A DNA stretch of 64,000 nucleotides, taken from contig JAIXYI010000057.1 in assembly GCA_027490305.1 (NCBI GenBank), positions 26,755 to 90,754 of the forward strand, read 5' to 3'. Positions 16,793 through 24,688 of the stretch are shown in pieces. Numbering within the stretch: the stretch's first letter is position 1; every line of letters starts with the position of its first letter. This stretch comes from Flavobacteriaceae bacterium. Lineage in GTDB: Bacteria > Bacteroidota > Bacteroidia > Flavobacteriales > Flavobacteriaceae. The translations under genes were made by a program, and so were the position numbers. The notes beneath the pieces were generated by a model. The model saw only the letters and a program-made list of their open reading frames with translations. It made no database searches and was not told where the DNA came from.

Positions 16793-17635
16793 ATGCGTAA
16801 AATCGTTTTAGCCCTTTCCGTGTTGGCGTTGCTGACCACGTCATGCGGTACGAAGAAAAAACTCGCAGCCTGCGAGGCAAAGAACAAAGAAATACAAGAT
16901 TTGCTCAATACGGCCACGGTGAAACTCAACACCTGCCTTTCTGAAAAAGAAGCCTTGAATGCCCAAATCGAGTACCTGAAAAAGAACAACGCCGATCTGA
17001 TCAACAGTATGGGTAACGCCACGACGTTGTCGGCCCAGCAAGCGAAAAACGTTGAGAAGACGCTCGAATCACTTAAAGAGAAAGACCTCAAGATCGCCCG
17101 TTTGCAGGACGCCCTTACACGTAAAGACAGCGTAACGTTGGCACTGGTGACGAGCCTGAAGCGCGAGGTAGGTATCAACGATCCGGACATTGAAGTAAAC
17201 GTTGAAAAAGGGGTGGTCTTCATCTCTATTTCCGATAAAATGCTGTTCAAGAGCGGCTCGTATACGGTGACCGACCGCGCGAAAGAAGTACTTTCGAAGG
17301 TGGCCAAAGTCATCAATGCGAAGCCGGATTTTGAATGTATGGTAGAAGGACACACTGACAACGTGCCGTATATCAGCAACGGTGTACTGCAAGACAACTG
17401 GGATCTTTCTGTCAAACGTGCTACGTCTATCGTTCGCGTGCTGACCAAAGACCTGGGCGTGGCACCGAAACAACTCATTGCCGCCGGCCGTGGTGAATTC
17501 GTGCCGCTGGTGGATAACAACTCTGCTGAAAACCGCGCCACCAACCGCCGTACACGCATCGTCATCATGCCGAAAATCGATCAGTTTTATGACATGATTG
17601 AGAAGGAAATGAAGAATATGCAGGGGAAGAATTAA
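16793..17635 (+). CDS. OmpA family peptidoglycan-binding lipoprotein
   Basis: 280 residues. Lipoprotein signal with Cys18 in LLTTSCGT, then a long coiled coil (about 25-125) and a C-terminal OmpA domain with VEGHTDNVPYI, NWDLSVKRATSIVR and NRRTRIVI. The domain holds diaminopimelate of peptidoglycan, so the protein probably ties the outer membrane to the wall. It is expressed from its own good promoter. The downstream gap begins with composite repeats. Confidence 0.93.
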   Translation: MRKIVLALSVLALLTTSCGTKKKLAACEAKNKEIQDLLNTATVKLNTCLSEKEALNAQIEYLKKNNADLINSMGNATTLSAQQAKNVEKTLESLKEKDLKIARLQDALTRKDSVTLALVTSLKREVGINDPDIEVNVEKGVVFISISDKMLFKSGSYTVTDRAKEVLSKVAKVINAKPDFECMVEGHTDNVPYISNGVLQDNWDLSVKRATSIVRVLTKDLGVAPKQLIAAGRGEFVPLVDNNSAENRATNRRTRIVIMPKIDQFYDMIEKEMKNMQGKN

Positions 17636-17639
17636 GAGG

Positions 17640-17804
17640 CTAATTAGCGAATGGGTTAATTAGCGGATTAGCGAATGTAATCAAGCTGGAAGGGTGTACT
17701 AACCTTGTAGTTTTTTCACTTGAGAGAAGAGTCCGAAAGTACGTGAGTAGGAAAGACTTTGTAAGAAATAGGAAAACCTGTCTTTGTTTGAAGACAGGTT
17801 TTTT
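17640..17804. repeat. Composite hairpin repeat, unit 1
   Basis: Begins with AATTAGCGAATGGG and AATTAGCGGATTAGCGAATG, passes AACCTTGTAG and a GTCCGAAAG segment, and ends in the hairpin CCTGTCTT / AAGACAGG (17777-17798) followed by six T residues. The same order of blocks recurs in units 2 and 3. No coding potential; the final hairpin could terminate transcription from the OmpA gene. Confidence 0.7.
17777..17804 (+). terminator. Terminator-like hairpin ending repeat unit 1
   Basis: Perfect eight-base stem CCTGTCTT / AAGACAGG, six-base loop, then TTTTTT. It is the first credible terminator after the OmpA gene. Confidence 0.6.
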
Positions 17805-17997
17805 AATTAGCGGATGTGTCAATTAGCGACACGAGGCGATAGCCGACTGGCGAAGCAATTAGCGAATGGGACCCAACCTGCAAGGTTTTTACAACCTTGT
17901 AGGTTTTTCTATATAGTTGAAAGTTTGAAAGTCGGAAAGACCGGCCCGCGACCAAGTAAAAAAACCTGCCTCCAAACGAAGACAGGTTTTCATACAG
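17804..17997. repeat. Composite hairpin repeat, unit 2
   Basis: Directly follows unit 1. Order of blocks: AATTAGCGGATGTGTC, AATTAGCG, GCGAATGGGACCCAACCTGC, hairpin ACCTGCAAGG / CCTTGTAGGT (17876-17904), TATAGTTGAA, GTCGGAAAGACCGG, and the closing hairpin CCTGCCTCCAAACGAAGACAGG (near 17964-17988). Shared with unit 3 at 20575-20762. Confidence 0.7.
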
Positions 17998-18077
17998 AAG
18001 ACGTTAATTAGTCGTACGAAGCAAAATGAACAGACATTCTTTGCAGTTGTTGCCTGCCGTATTCGTTTCAACTATAG

Positions 18078-18863
18078 TTATAACTTTCTCAGTTCGGCCA
18101 GTACCGCTTCCCCTACTCCGTGTGCGGATTGCGGATTTTGGCCGGTTACTACCCGCTGGTCAACCGTTACGTGTTCCTGCCAGAGTCCGGATTTTTCGAA
18201 GCGGGCGCCGCGTTCGATGAGTTTGGTTTCAAGACTGTAGGGCACTACCTTTTCTAGCTTCACAGCCGTTTCCTCTTCGTTGGTAAAGGCGTTGATCTTC
18301 TTTCCATCCACCAGGTAGTTACCGTTGCTCAACTTGATATTGACCAGGCCTGCCGGACCATGGCACACGGCGCTCACGATACCGTTGTTCTCATAGATCT
18401 GGCGGGCAATCTCCGCAAGTTCTGCGTTGTCAGCGAAATCCCACATGGTGCCATGCCCACCAGCGTAGAGAATGGCGACGTATTCAGAAGGATTGACCTC
18501 TGATGGCGTAAGGGTGTTCTGGATTTTCTTCTGGTAGGTCACATCCGCCAGAAATTGCCGATTGACCGGATCTTCCGTGTTCGCTCCGTAGTAGGTTGGA
18601 TTACCGCCTTTCGGACTTACAAAGTCGATTTCATAACCGGCCGCCGTCAAGACCGCCCACGGATGCGAAACTTCGCCAAGGTAATAACCGGTTGATTCTC
18701 CGGTATCGCCCAGTTTGTCGTGGCTGGTAACCACAAACAGAATTTTTTTGCTCATTTTCTTTTGATTTGAAGTTTGTGCAGTGGCTTGTTGCGAAAAGGA
18801 AAACACGGTGCCAACCGCCATGACCGTGGTTCCGAGCAGCATTTTTTGTAGTAAGCGCTTCAT
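18078..18863 (-). CDS. DJ-1/PfpI family protein (type 1 glutamine amidotransferase-like), exported
   Basis: 261 residues with a signal peptide (about 1-30, ATAQTS end) and a DJ-1/PfpI fold: conserved Glu64 in GYYLGEVSHP, ILYAGGHGTMWDF and the nucleophile elbow IVSAVCHGPAG with Cys167-His168. Members of this class include glyoxalase III/chaperone Hsp31-like enzymes; the HPWAVL segment is of that type. The signal peptide suggests a periplasmic version. A palindromic Crp-type site lies 76-93 bp upstream of its start, immediately after the Crp/Fnr gene on the same strand, so activation or repression by that regulator is likely. Confidence 0.9.
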   Translation of the reverse strand: MKRLLQKMLLGTTVMAVGTVFSFSQQATAQTSNQKKMSKKILFVVTSHDKLGDTGESTGYYLGEVSHPWAVLTAAGYEIDFVSPKGGNPTYYGANTEDPVNRQFLADVTYQKKIQNTLTPSEVNPSEYVAILYAGGHGTMWDFADNAELAEIARQIYENNGIVSAVCHGPAGLVNIKLSNGNYLVDGKKINAFTNEEETAVKLEKVVPYSLETKLIERGARFEKSGLWQEHVTVDQRVVTGQNPQSAHGVGEAVLAELRKL

Positions 18864-18938
18864 GATGGGAATGCTGAATTAACTACACAAAGTTCCGGCA
18901 CTCGTCGCTTTAATGAAAGGAGATAGGTCACAGGTTCC

Positions 18939-18956
18939 GTGTGATATAGATCACAC
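18939..18956. promoter_or_regulatory. Crp/Fnr-type operator
   Basis: GTGTGATATAGATCACAC: seven-base perfect arms around ATAG, containing the TGTGA-N6-TCACA consensus of enterobacterial CRP sites. It sits 2 bp beyond the stop codon of the Crp/Fnr gene and upstream of the DJ-1/PfpI gene. A weak -7-like box (GAACTTTG, reading on the minus strand at 18895-18888) would place the site near -67, a class I activator position; that last step is inference. Confidence 0.75.
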
Positions 18957-18958
18957 CT

Positions 18959-19519
18959 TTAGCTGATGCGGCTCAGGGTTTCGCGCGAAACACCGAGATA
19001 CGAAGCGATGATCGACTTGGGCACGCGCTGAAACAAGGTGGGATATTGCTGCAACAACTGTTCATACCGCTCTTTGGCGCTGCTGTTGAGCAATGACAGT
19101 ATCCGGCGTTGCAATGCCACGTATCCGGCGTTGGATTTCTTCCGGAAAAAGTGCTCTATTTTGTGCAATTCAGCGCACAGTTTTTCCCGGTTGTGAAGAG
19201 AAAGGCACAACACTTCGGTGGCTTCGATGCAGTCAATGTTTACGGTAGCGGGCGTTTCATTGAAATACGCCTGATAATCGGTAATCCACCAATCTTCCAT
19301 CGCAAACTGCATAATGTGTTCTTTACCTTCGGGATTGACGAAATACGACTTCAAAAGACCTTTGGTGACAAAAAAATCATGCTCCACTCTGTCACTTTCC
19401 TGCACAAGATACTGGTGCTTTCTGAGCTTCCTCACGGTGAAATGTGACAAAATATAGTCGAACTCACTGTCGGTCAGCGGGGTGATTTTCTCGATTTGTT
19501 TACGAAGGATATCGCTCAT
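18959..19519 (-). CDS. Crp/Fnr family transcriptional regulator
   Basis: 186 residues with an N-terminal cyclic-nucleotide-binding-type beta roll (LRKHQYLVQESD, FVTKGLLKSYFVNPEGKEH, IMQFAMEDWW) and a C-terminal HTH with recognition helix VPKSIIASYLGVSRETLSRI. No Fe-S cysteine pattern is seen, so an Fnr oxygen sensor is unlikely; the ligand is unknown, as for most Bacteroidota members of this family. Next gene on the strand is the DJ-1/PfpI gene, with the operator between. Its own upstream region contains the second copy of the 132-bp dispersed element. Confidence 0.92.
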   Translation of the reverse strand: MSDILRKQIEKITPLTDSEFDYILSHFTVRKLRKHQYLVQESDRVEHDFFVTKGLLKSYFVNPEGKEHIMQFAMEDWWITDYQAYFNETPATVNIDCIEATEVLCLSLHNREKLCAELHKIEHFFRKKSNAGYVALQRRILSLLNSSAKERYEQLLQQYPTLFQRVPKSIIASYLGVSRETLSRIS

Positions 19520-19675
19520 TTTAAATGTCGTGCAGTGTCATCGCATCAAGCCCACGACGAAGGTACGAAACCGGGCAGCTTATTTAAAGCGTACACTATT
19601 GGTTTGGGGAATAGGAGTAACAAAAAAGGCTTTATTCAAAACGCAAACCGCTGGGTAATACGCGTAGTTTTTTTA

Positions 19676-19807
19676 ACAAAATATGCGGTTTTCCCGTAAT
19701 CGCGACTGCCGCCTTTTCCGTAAGGGACGCATCCGCCCCTCCCCATACTGCAAGATATAGTTTTCCGCGCACACCATTTTACGGCAAAACCGTACCTTTT
19801 GTTAAAT
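19676..19807. repeat. Dispersed 132-bp intergenic element, copy 2
   Basis: Same length and layout as 7981-8112: starts ACAAAATATGCGG, core GTAAGGGACGCATCCGCCCC, ends GTTAAAT. Here the inverted arms are clearer: CGGTTTTCCCGTAA and TTACGGCAAAACCG match at 13 of 14 positions. Read on the minus strand the element ends in GCATATTTTGT, a TAnnTTG promoter-like box facing the Crp/Fnr gene. The rest of the 446-bp gap 19520-19965 shows nothing identifiable. Confidence 0.75.
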
Positions 19808-19965
19808 GATAAGTTCCCGCAGTTTACGGTATTGGGTGACAGGTATTTGAATGATAAAGTCGACCTTTCTTCCTCAAACATGAAGGGATAAAGTCATCTA
19901 AAATCAGGAAGGGACTGTTTTCTAAACGTATCATCTTCCAAATTTGATAACTCCCGATCTTCCCC

Positions 19966-20316
19966 TTACCTATCCCGAAGCAGGCGTTCCATCAAGGCGT
20001 TCTCGGCCTGCAGCCGGGCGATTTCAGCCTGAAGGCGCGCACGCTCTTCCGAAAACGGATCTTCTGCGGCTAATGTGGTAAAGTCAGATGGCAACGTGGC
20101 GGCGAGATCGGCAAAAAAGTTGTGTCCCAACAAGCGACTGATCTCAGCCAATTTGGCAAGTGACATCGAATTTGAATTCGTGAACCGATTGACAATCGAG
20201 TTTTTTGCGTGGAGTTTTCGCGCGAGATCGGCTTTTCGCATCTGGCGTGCCTGCAATACGCGGACAATCAAGTCACCCGTTCTGGGCAGTGTAGTGGCGG
20301 TGGTTTTTCCTTTCAT
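19966..20316 (-). CDS. Small HTH regulator with C-terminal coiled coil
   Basis: 116 residues. Residues about 15-75 form a Cro/XRE-like helix-turn-helix (RKADLARKLHAKNSIVNRFT, then MSLAKLAEISRLLGHNFF), the variant common in Bacteroidota, and residues about 88-115 are a heptad coiled coil (ERARLQAEIARLQAENALME) that could make dimers or larger assemblies. Directly upstream lies an array of about ten ACGTATAA-like sites in helical phase, so the protein is the obvious candidate to bind it. Isolated from other genes by long AT-rich flanks, which suggests acquisition or a stand-alone regulatory locus. Confidence 0.85.
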   Translation of the reverse strand: MKGKTTATTLPRTGDLIVRVLQARQMRKADLARKLHAKNSIVNRFTNSNSMSLAKLAEISRLLGHNFFADLAATLPSDFTTLAAEDPFSEERARLQAEIARLQAENALMERLLRDR

Positions 20317-20341
20317 TTTATAACCTTTATGCTAAAGATAT

Positions 20342-20487
20342 ACGTAAAAAGGTATATTTTATACGTTACATGACGTATAATTATAACTTTTAAACGTATA
20401 ATAATACGTAAAAATGCGTATTAAATCAGCTTAATAACGTATAAAAGTACGTTAGAAAACGTATAAAATTACCAATAATGGGTATAA
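20342..20487. repeat. Phased ACGTATAA array (43-bp degenerate tandem repeat)
   Basis: Sites resembling ACGTATAA begin at 20342, 20350, 20363, 20373, 20394, 20406, 20416, 20437, 20449, 20459 and 20480. From 20350 the spacings are 13, 10, 21, 12, 10, 21, 12, 10, 21, that is a 43-bp unit with three sites repeated about three times, and all sites fall on nearly the same face of the helix. Exact ACGTATAA occurs at 20373, 20394, 20437 and 20459. The region is strongly AT-rich and lies just upstream of the HTH gene. It looks like an operator or iteron-type array. Confidence 0.75.
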
Positions 20488-20574
20488 ATTTTACTAAAAC
20501 AATAACTAATTAGTGTTTCAATCGCAATCCGAAAGTGTCAGCCTAATGGGATTTGGTCCACTATTCCGTAATTA

Positions 20575-20762
20575 AAAAACCTGCCTACAAACAAAGACAG
20601 GTTTTTTAATTAGCGGATGTGTCAATTAGCGGATTAGCGAATGGGACCCAACCTACAAGGTTTTCAACTTGTAGTTTTTTTTTTATAGGGTTGAACGTCG
20701 GAAAGTCCGGAACACCTACATACGAAATAAGGAAGCTGTCTGTATCGAGGCAGGTTTTTCCT
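20575..20762. repeat. Composite hairpin repeat, unit 3
   Basis: Opens with the hairpin-type block CCTGCCTACAAACAAAGACAGG, then AATTAGCGGATGTGTC and AATTAGCG identical to unit 2, GCGAATGGGACCCAACCTAC, an AACTTGTAG block, TATAGGGTTGAACGTCGG, and the closing CTGTCTGTATCGAGGCAGG followed by TTTTT. It ends at the 3' end of the RarD-type gene. Confidence 0.7.
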
Positions 20763-20764
20763 AT

Positions 20765-21682
20765 TTACACAGATGGTCTTCTCGTCTTTTCGGACTTTTC
20801 TACTTTTCTACTTTCAATCTTCCAGTTAAACACCACTACCGAGCCAAAAATAATCCCATACCCCAGGTATTGCATGGCATCTGCTTTCTCTCCAAAGTAA
20901 AAGACCGAGAGCGAAAACGCAATGATGGGATTGATGTTCATCAACATGCCTACCGTACCCGAACGGATACCGGAAAGGGCAAACAAGTTCAGCAGCATCG
21001 GTACCAGCGTAAAGAAAACGGCAATGGCGAGTACGAACAGGTAAAAAGAAGTATCCACGGGGGCACTTGCCGCCGTAGCAAAATAATACGGTGTCATCCC
21101 TACGACCGAAATCAGGATGTGCACAAAGAGTACCAACAACCGATCATACCCTTTGTTTTTCCGCTGGAGGATTAAATAAAGGGCATAGGAAAAGCCGACC
21201 AAAACCGCCAACACGAGGTCATAGAGATGTCCGAATGCGAGGATAATACATCCCGTTACGCCCATCGCCAACGCGACCCATTGTACCTTCTTCATCGGTT
21301 CTTTCAGCAACAGGAACGCCAGCAACGCCGTCAGGATCGGACATACGAGATACGCGAGTGACGTAGCTTTCACGCTGACATAATTCATGACGTAGATAAA
21401 AAGAAACCAATTGGCGGTCAATAAGACACCCGCCAGTAAGTTCCACCCCACCAGACGGACACGTTGCCCGGGTGGCAAGGCCCGAAACTGGTCGCGGCTG
21501 TCTCTTACACTTTCTTTTCGGAATAAAATCAAGACGAAAAACGCAAGGGCCAGGCAACAGACAATCCGGTAGTACAGGATATCAATCGGTGCGTGGTCTT
21601 TGATGGGGCGCAGCACCAGGCTGAACATGCCCCAGATGATATACGCGGAAATGGCTGCGAGGTAGTGGCGTGGTTTTCCCAT
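20765..21682 (-). CDS. rarD: EamA family transporter, RarD type
   Basis: 305 residues with about ten membrane helices arranged as two EamA/DMT halves; GMFSLVLRPIKDH near the start and GYGIIFGSVVVFNW near the end fit RarD-like permeases. Substrate is unknown for this branch (RarD has been linked to chloramphenicol phenotypes in Pseudomonas, which is not evidence here). The start is the ATG at 21682, one base after the tsaC stop codon, so both genes are one transcript; the frame is open further upstream but inside tsaC. Confidence 0.85.
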   Translation of the reverse strand: MGKPRHYLAAISAYIIWGMFSLVLRPIKDHAPIDILYYRIVCCLALAFFVLILFRKESVRDSRDQFRALPPGQRVRLVGWNLLAGVLLTANWFLFIYVMNYVSVKATSLAYLVCPILTALLAFLLLKEPMKKVQWVALAMGVTGCIILAFGHLYDLVLAVLVGFSYALYLILQRKNKGYDRLLVLFVHILISVVGMTPYYFATAASAPVDTSFYLFVLAIAVFFTLVPMLLNLFALSGIRSGTVGMLMNINPIIAFSLSVFYFGEKADAMQYLGYGIIFGSVVVFNWKIESRKVEKSEKTRRPSV

Positions 21683-21683
21683 A

Positions 21684-22304
21684 TCAGAAAACGTCGGGGT
21701 CGCCTTTTCCTTCCCGAACCACAACGGGTTCGTAACCGGAAAGGTCAATGATGGTTGAGGGCTCATTCCCACCGTAGCCGCCATCGATCACCATGTCAAC
21801 CAGGTTTTGCCATTTCTCAAAGATCAGTTCAGGATCTGTCGAATACTCCAGTACCTCATCTTCATCGTGTATGGATGTCGACACGATCGGGTTTCCCAAC
21901 TGCCGAACAATCTCCAACGCGATATTATTATCCGGCACGCGGATCCCGACGGTGTCCCGTTTCTTGAATTCGCGCGGGAGTTTGTTATTCCCCGGCAATA
22001 CGAAGGTATAAGGTCCGGGTAGGCATCGTTTCAATATCTTGAATGTAGTGGTGTCGATTTGCTTCACATAATCCGACAAATGGCTAAGGTCGGCACACAC
22101 AAACGAAAAATTCGCCTTCTCGATCTTGATGCCCTTAATACGCGCAATACGTTCCAGCGCGCGACTGTTCATGATGTCGCAACCGAGTCCATATACGGTA
22201 TCGGTCGGATAAATCACCAGCCCGCCTTCGCGCAACACCTTCACCACGCGGGCGACATTCGCCTCGTTGGGTTTGTCTTCGTATAATTTGATGAATTGGG
22301 CCAT
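21684..22304 (-). CDS. tsaC: L-threonylcarbamoyladenylate synthase
   Basis: 206 residues of the YrdC/Sua5 fold, with LREGGLVIYPTDTVYGLGCDI, KRCLPGPYTFVLPG and VGIRVPDNNIALEIV. It makes threonylcarbamoyl-AMP from threonine, bicarbonate and ATP for the t6A37 modification of ANN-decoding tRNAs. It lacks the extra C-terminal Sua5 domain, so TsaC/YwlC is the better name. The upstream gap (22310-22336) has a period-14 G/T-rich repeat. Confidence 0.93.
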   Translation of the reverse strand: MAQFIKLYEDKPNEANVARVVKVLREGGLVIYPTDTVYGLGCDIMNSRALERIARIKGIKIEKANFSFVCADLSHLSDYVKQIDTTTFKILKRCLPGPYTFVLPGNNKLPREFKKRDTVGIRVPDNNIALEIVRQLGNPIVSTSIHDEDEVLEYSTDPELIFEKWQNLVDMVIDGGYGGNEPSTIIDLSGYEPVVVREGKGDPDVF

Positions 22305-22309
22305 AAAAG

Positions 22310-22336
22310 GTTTGGGTGTTGGGTTTTGGGTGTAGG
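22310..22336. repeat. Period-14 G/T-rich tandem repeat
   Basis: Two near-copies of TTTGGGTGTTGGG-type sequence with a 14-base period. The same period and a purine-shifted version occur at 42527-42554. Confidence 0.5.
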
Positions 22337-22358
22337 ACGACTGACGACGGACTACTAA

Positions 22359-24686
22359 CTACTGAACTACATCCAGCTTCGCAAATCGGAGTAATAATTT
22401 CTTGATACCCCCGACTTCAAACCGGATTTCCGCTTTGCGATCAGCACCTACGCCTTCCAGGTTCAGCACCTCGCCTCTTCCGAAGCGTTCGTGCATCACG
22501 ACATTTCCGATCACGAGGTTCGGTCCGTCAGACATAGGCGCAGACGGCCGCGCATTCACCGGTTTTAGGCGGCGGATGTCAGCAGTGGGTTTGGGTTCAT
22601 TATCGGTAATCCATTTCGGTGGTGTGCCTGCAACGGGCTTTGTCTGTCGCAGCTTCGATTTGTCGACATCACCAAAGATATCAGTATTGATCATCGGTTT
22701 ATACCGATACGAATTGTCTTCCGGCGTAAGGTATTCCAGGTATTGGGCGTCAATCTCGTCGATGAACCGCGACGGCTCGCTGTCACTTAGTTTTCCCCAG
22801 CGGTAGCGCGACTGGGCATACGTCAGATAGGCCTGGTATTCGGCCCGGGTAATGGCTACATAAAACAGGCGGCGTTCTTCTTCGAGTTCCGAACGTGCGT
22901 TGAGGCTGAGGGCGCTCGGGAACAGGTCCTCCTCCATCCCTACTACAAACACATACGGGAATTCGAGTCCTTTTGCCAGGTGGATCGTCATCAACGCCAC
23001 CCGGTCGTCATCACCGGTATCATTATCGAGGTCGGTAGCCAGTGCTACGTCTTCCATGAACTCGGACAATGAACCACGTGCGCCGTCGACTTCTTTTTGT
23101 CCTTCGGTGAAGTCTTTGATACCGTTCAGGAGTTCCTCGATATTCTCGATCCGCGCGATACCCTCGGGCGTGGCGTCTTTCTTCAATTCCTGCACCAATC
23201 CGGTTTTCTTCGCTACCAGATCGGTCATGAAGAACGCGTCATGCGTTTCGTTCAGGATCTGGAAACTCTTAATCATCGTAACGAAGTCGGAGAGTTTGTT
23301 CTTGGCCGACGCGTTCAGTTTGAGGTCGATGCGGTCGATGGCTTCCATTACCTCAAACATCGAAACCTTATAATGGTTAGCGGCAATCGTGAGTTTCTCA
23401 ACGGTTGTATCACCGATACCGCGCGCCGGATAATTGATGACCCGAACCAAGGCTTCCTCGTCTTTGGGGTTTAACACCAGTCGGAGGTAGCAGAGTACGT
23501 CTTTGATTTCCTTCCGCTGGTAAAATGAAAGTCCACCATAGATCCGATACGGGATGTCGCGTTTGCGCAGCGCGTCTTCAATCGACCGCGACTGGGCATT
23601 CGTCCGATACAGTACAGCAAAATGCCCGTTCTGGCGCTGTTGCTGCATCTTCTCTTCAAAAATCGTCTGCGCCACGAAACGTCCTTCCTCGGCGTCGGTG
23701 AAACTGCGGTGCACCTTCACTTTCGGGCCGTTATCGTTTGCCGTCCAGACGACCTTATCGAGCTTGACTTTGTTTTTATCGATGATGGAATTCGCCGCTT
23801 CTACAATGTTTTTCGTCGAGCGGTAATTCTGTTCCAGGCGGTACGTCTGCACACCCTCATAGTCTTTCTGGAAGTTGAGGATGTTGTTGATATTGGCGCC
23901 CCGGAAGGCATAGATACTCTGCGCGTCATCGCCTACTACACAAATATTCTGGAAACGGTCGGAAAGCGCGCGTACAATCAGGTACTGGGAGTGGTTCGTA
24001 TCCTGATACTCATCGACCAAAATATAACGGAACCGGTTTTGGTATTTGGACAACACGTCCGGAAAACGCGTCAGCAATTCGTTGGTTTTCAGCAACAGGT
24101 CGTCGAAATCCATGGCGCCGGCCTTGAAGCAGCGGTCAACGTAATTGGCGTAAATCTCGCCGAGTCGCGGTTTCTTGGACATGGCATCCGCTTCCTGCAA
24201 CTCCGGATCGTTGAAATAGGCCTTTACCGTAATCAGGTTGTTTTTATAAGAAGAGATCCGACCAAAGACTTGCTTGGGTTTGTACACATCCTTATCGAGT
24301 TGCATTTCTTTGATTATGGCCGATACCAGCCGCACCGAATCCTGGGTGTCGTAAATCGTGAAGTTCGAGGGATAGCCCAATTTGTCGGCCTCTGCCCTCA
24401 GGATACGGGCGAAGACGGAGTGGAATGTACCCATCCAAAGGTTGCGCGCTTCATTGGACCCCACGATATCCGCGATCCGTTTCTTCATCTCACGCGCCGC
24501 CTTATTGGTAAAGGTCAGCGCCAGGATGTTGAACGCATCGACGCCCTGCTGCATGAGGTAGGCGATACGCATCGTCAGCACGCGTGTCTTGCCCGAACCG
24601 GCACCGGCAATAACGATCATCGGACCGTCTTTTTGCAAGACGGGTGCGCGTTGGGCTTCGTTAAGTTGGTCAAGATAGCGTTTCAT
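22359..24686 (-). CDS. pcrA: ATP-dependent DNA helicase, PcrA/UvrD type
   Basis: 775 residues with superfamily 1A helicase motifs in order: Q motif LNEAQRAPV, Walker A GAGSGKTRVLTMRI, Ia TFTNKAAREMKKRI, Walker B VDEYQDTN, III VGDDAQSIYAFRGA, IV YRTNAQSRSIE, V TIHLAKGLEFP, VI RRLFYVAITRA. The C-terminus has the RNA-polymerase-binding Tudor-like module (MHERFGRGEVLNLEG). It unwinds DNA 3'-5' in repair and at stalled polymerases. It is followed after 2 bp by the unknown gene at 24689-25216, upstream on the same strand, so both may share a transcript. Confidence 0.95.
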   Translation of the reverse strand: MKRYLDQLNEAQRAPVLQKDGPMIVIAGAGSGKTRVLTMRIAYLMQQGVDAFNILALTFTNKAAREMKKRIADIVGSNEARNLWMGTFHSVFARILRAEADKLGYPSNFTIYDTQDSVRLVSAIIKEMQLDKDVYKPKQVFGRISSYKNNLITVKAYFNDPELQEADAMSKKPRLGEIYANYVDRCFKAGAMDFDDLLLKTNELLTRFPDVLSKYQNRFRYILVDEYQDTNHSQYLIVRALSDRFQNICVVGDDAQSIYAFRGANINNILNFQKDYEGVQTYRLEQNYRSTKNIVEAANSIIDKNKVKLDKVVWTANDNGPKVKVHRSFTDAEEGRFVAQTIFEEKMQQQRQNGHFAVLYRTNAQSRSIEDALRKRDIPYRIYGGLSFYQRKEIKDVLCYLRLVLNPKDEEALVRVINYPARGIGDTTVEKLTIAANHYKVSMFEVMEAIDRIDLKLNASAKNKLSDFVTMIKSFQILNETHDAFFMTDLVAKKTGLVQELKKDATPEGIARIENIEELLNGIKDFTEGQKEVDGARGSLSEFMEDVALATDLDNDTGDDDRVALMTIHLAKGLEFPYVFVVGMEEDLFPSALSLNARSELEEERRLFYVAITRAEYQAYLTYAQSRYRWGKLSDSEPSRFIDEIDAQYLEYLTPEDNSYRYKPMINTDIFGDVDKSKLRQTKPVAGTPPKWITDNEPKPTADIRRLKPVNARPSAPMSDGPNLVIGNVVMHERFGRGEVLNLEGVGADRKAEIRFEVGGIKKLLLRFAKLDVVQ

Positions 24687-24688
24687 GG

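Noticed and set aside
17640..17997. Repeated AATTAGCG motifs taken as a CRISPR-like array.
   Set aside because: Spacing is irregular, there are no uniform repeats with unique spacers and no cas genes.
20342..20487. The ACGTATAA sites considered as a CRISPR array.
   Set aside because: The units are 8 bp and the spacing of 10-21 bp is too short for spacers; the pattern is operator- or iteron-like.
17814..20900. Two short open frames (17814-18011 and 20619-20900) that share the peptide LANGTQP and a VGK-G pattern, suggesting a small paralogous protein family.
   Set aside because: They are readings through repeat units 2 and 3; the similarity is that of the DNA repeat, there is no promoter or ribosome-binding context, and the second runs into the antisense of the RarD-type gene.
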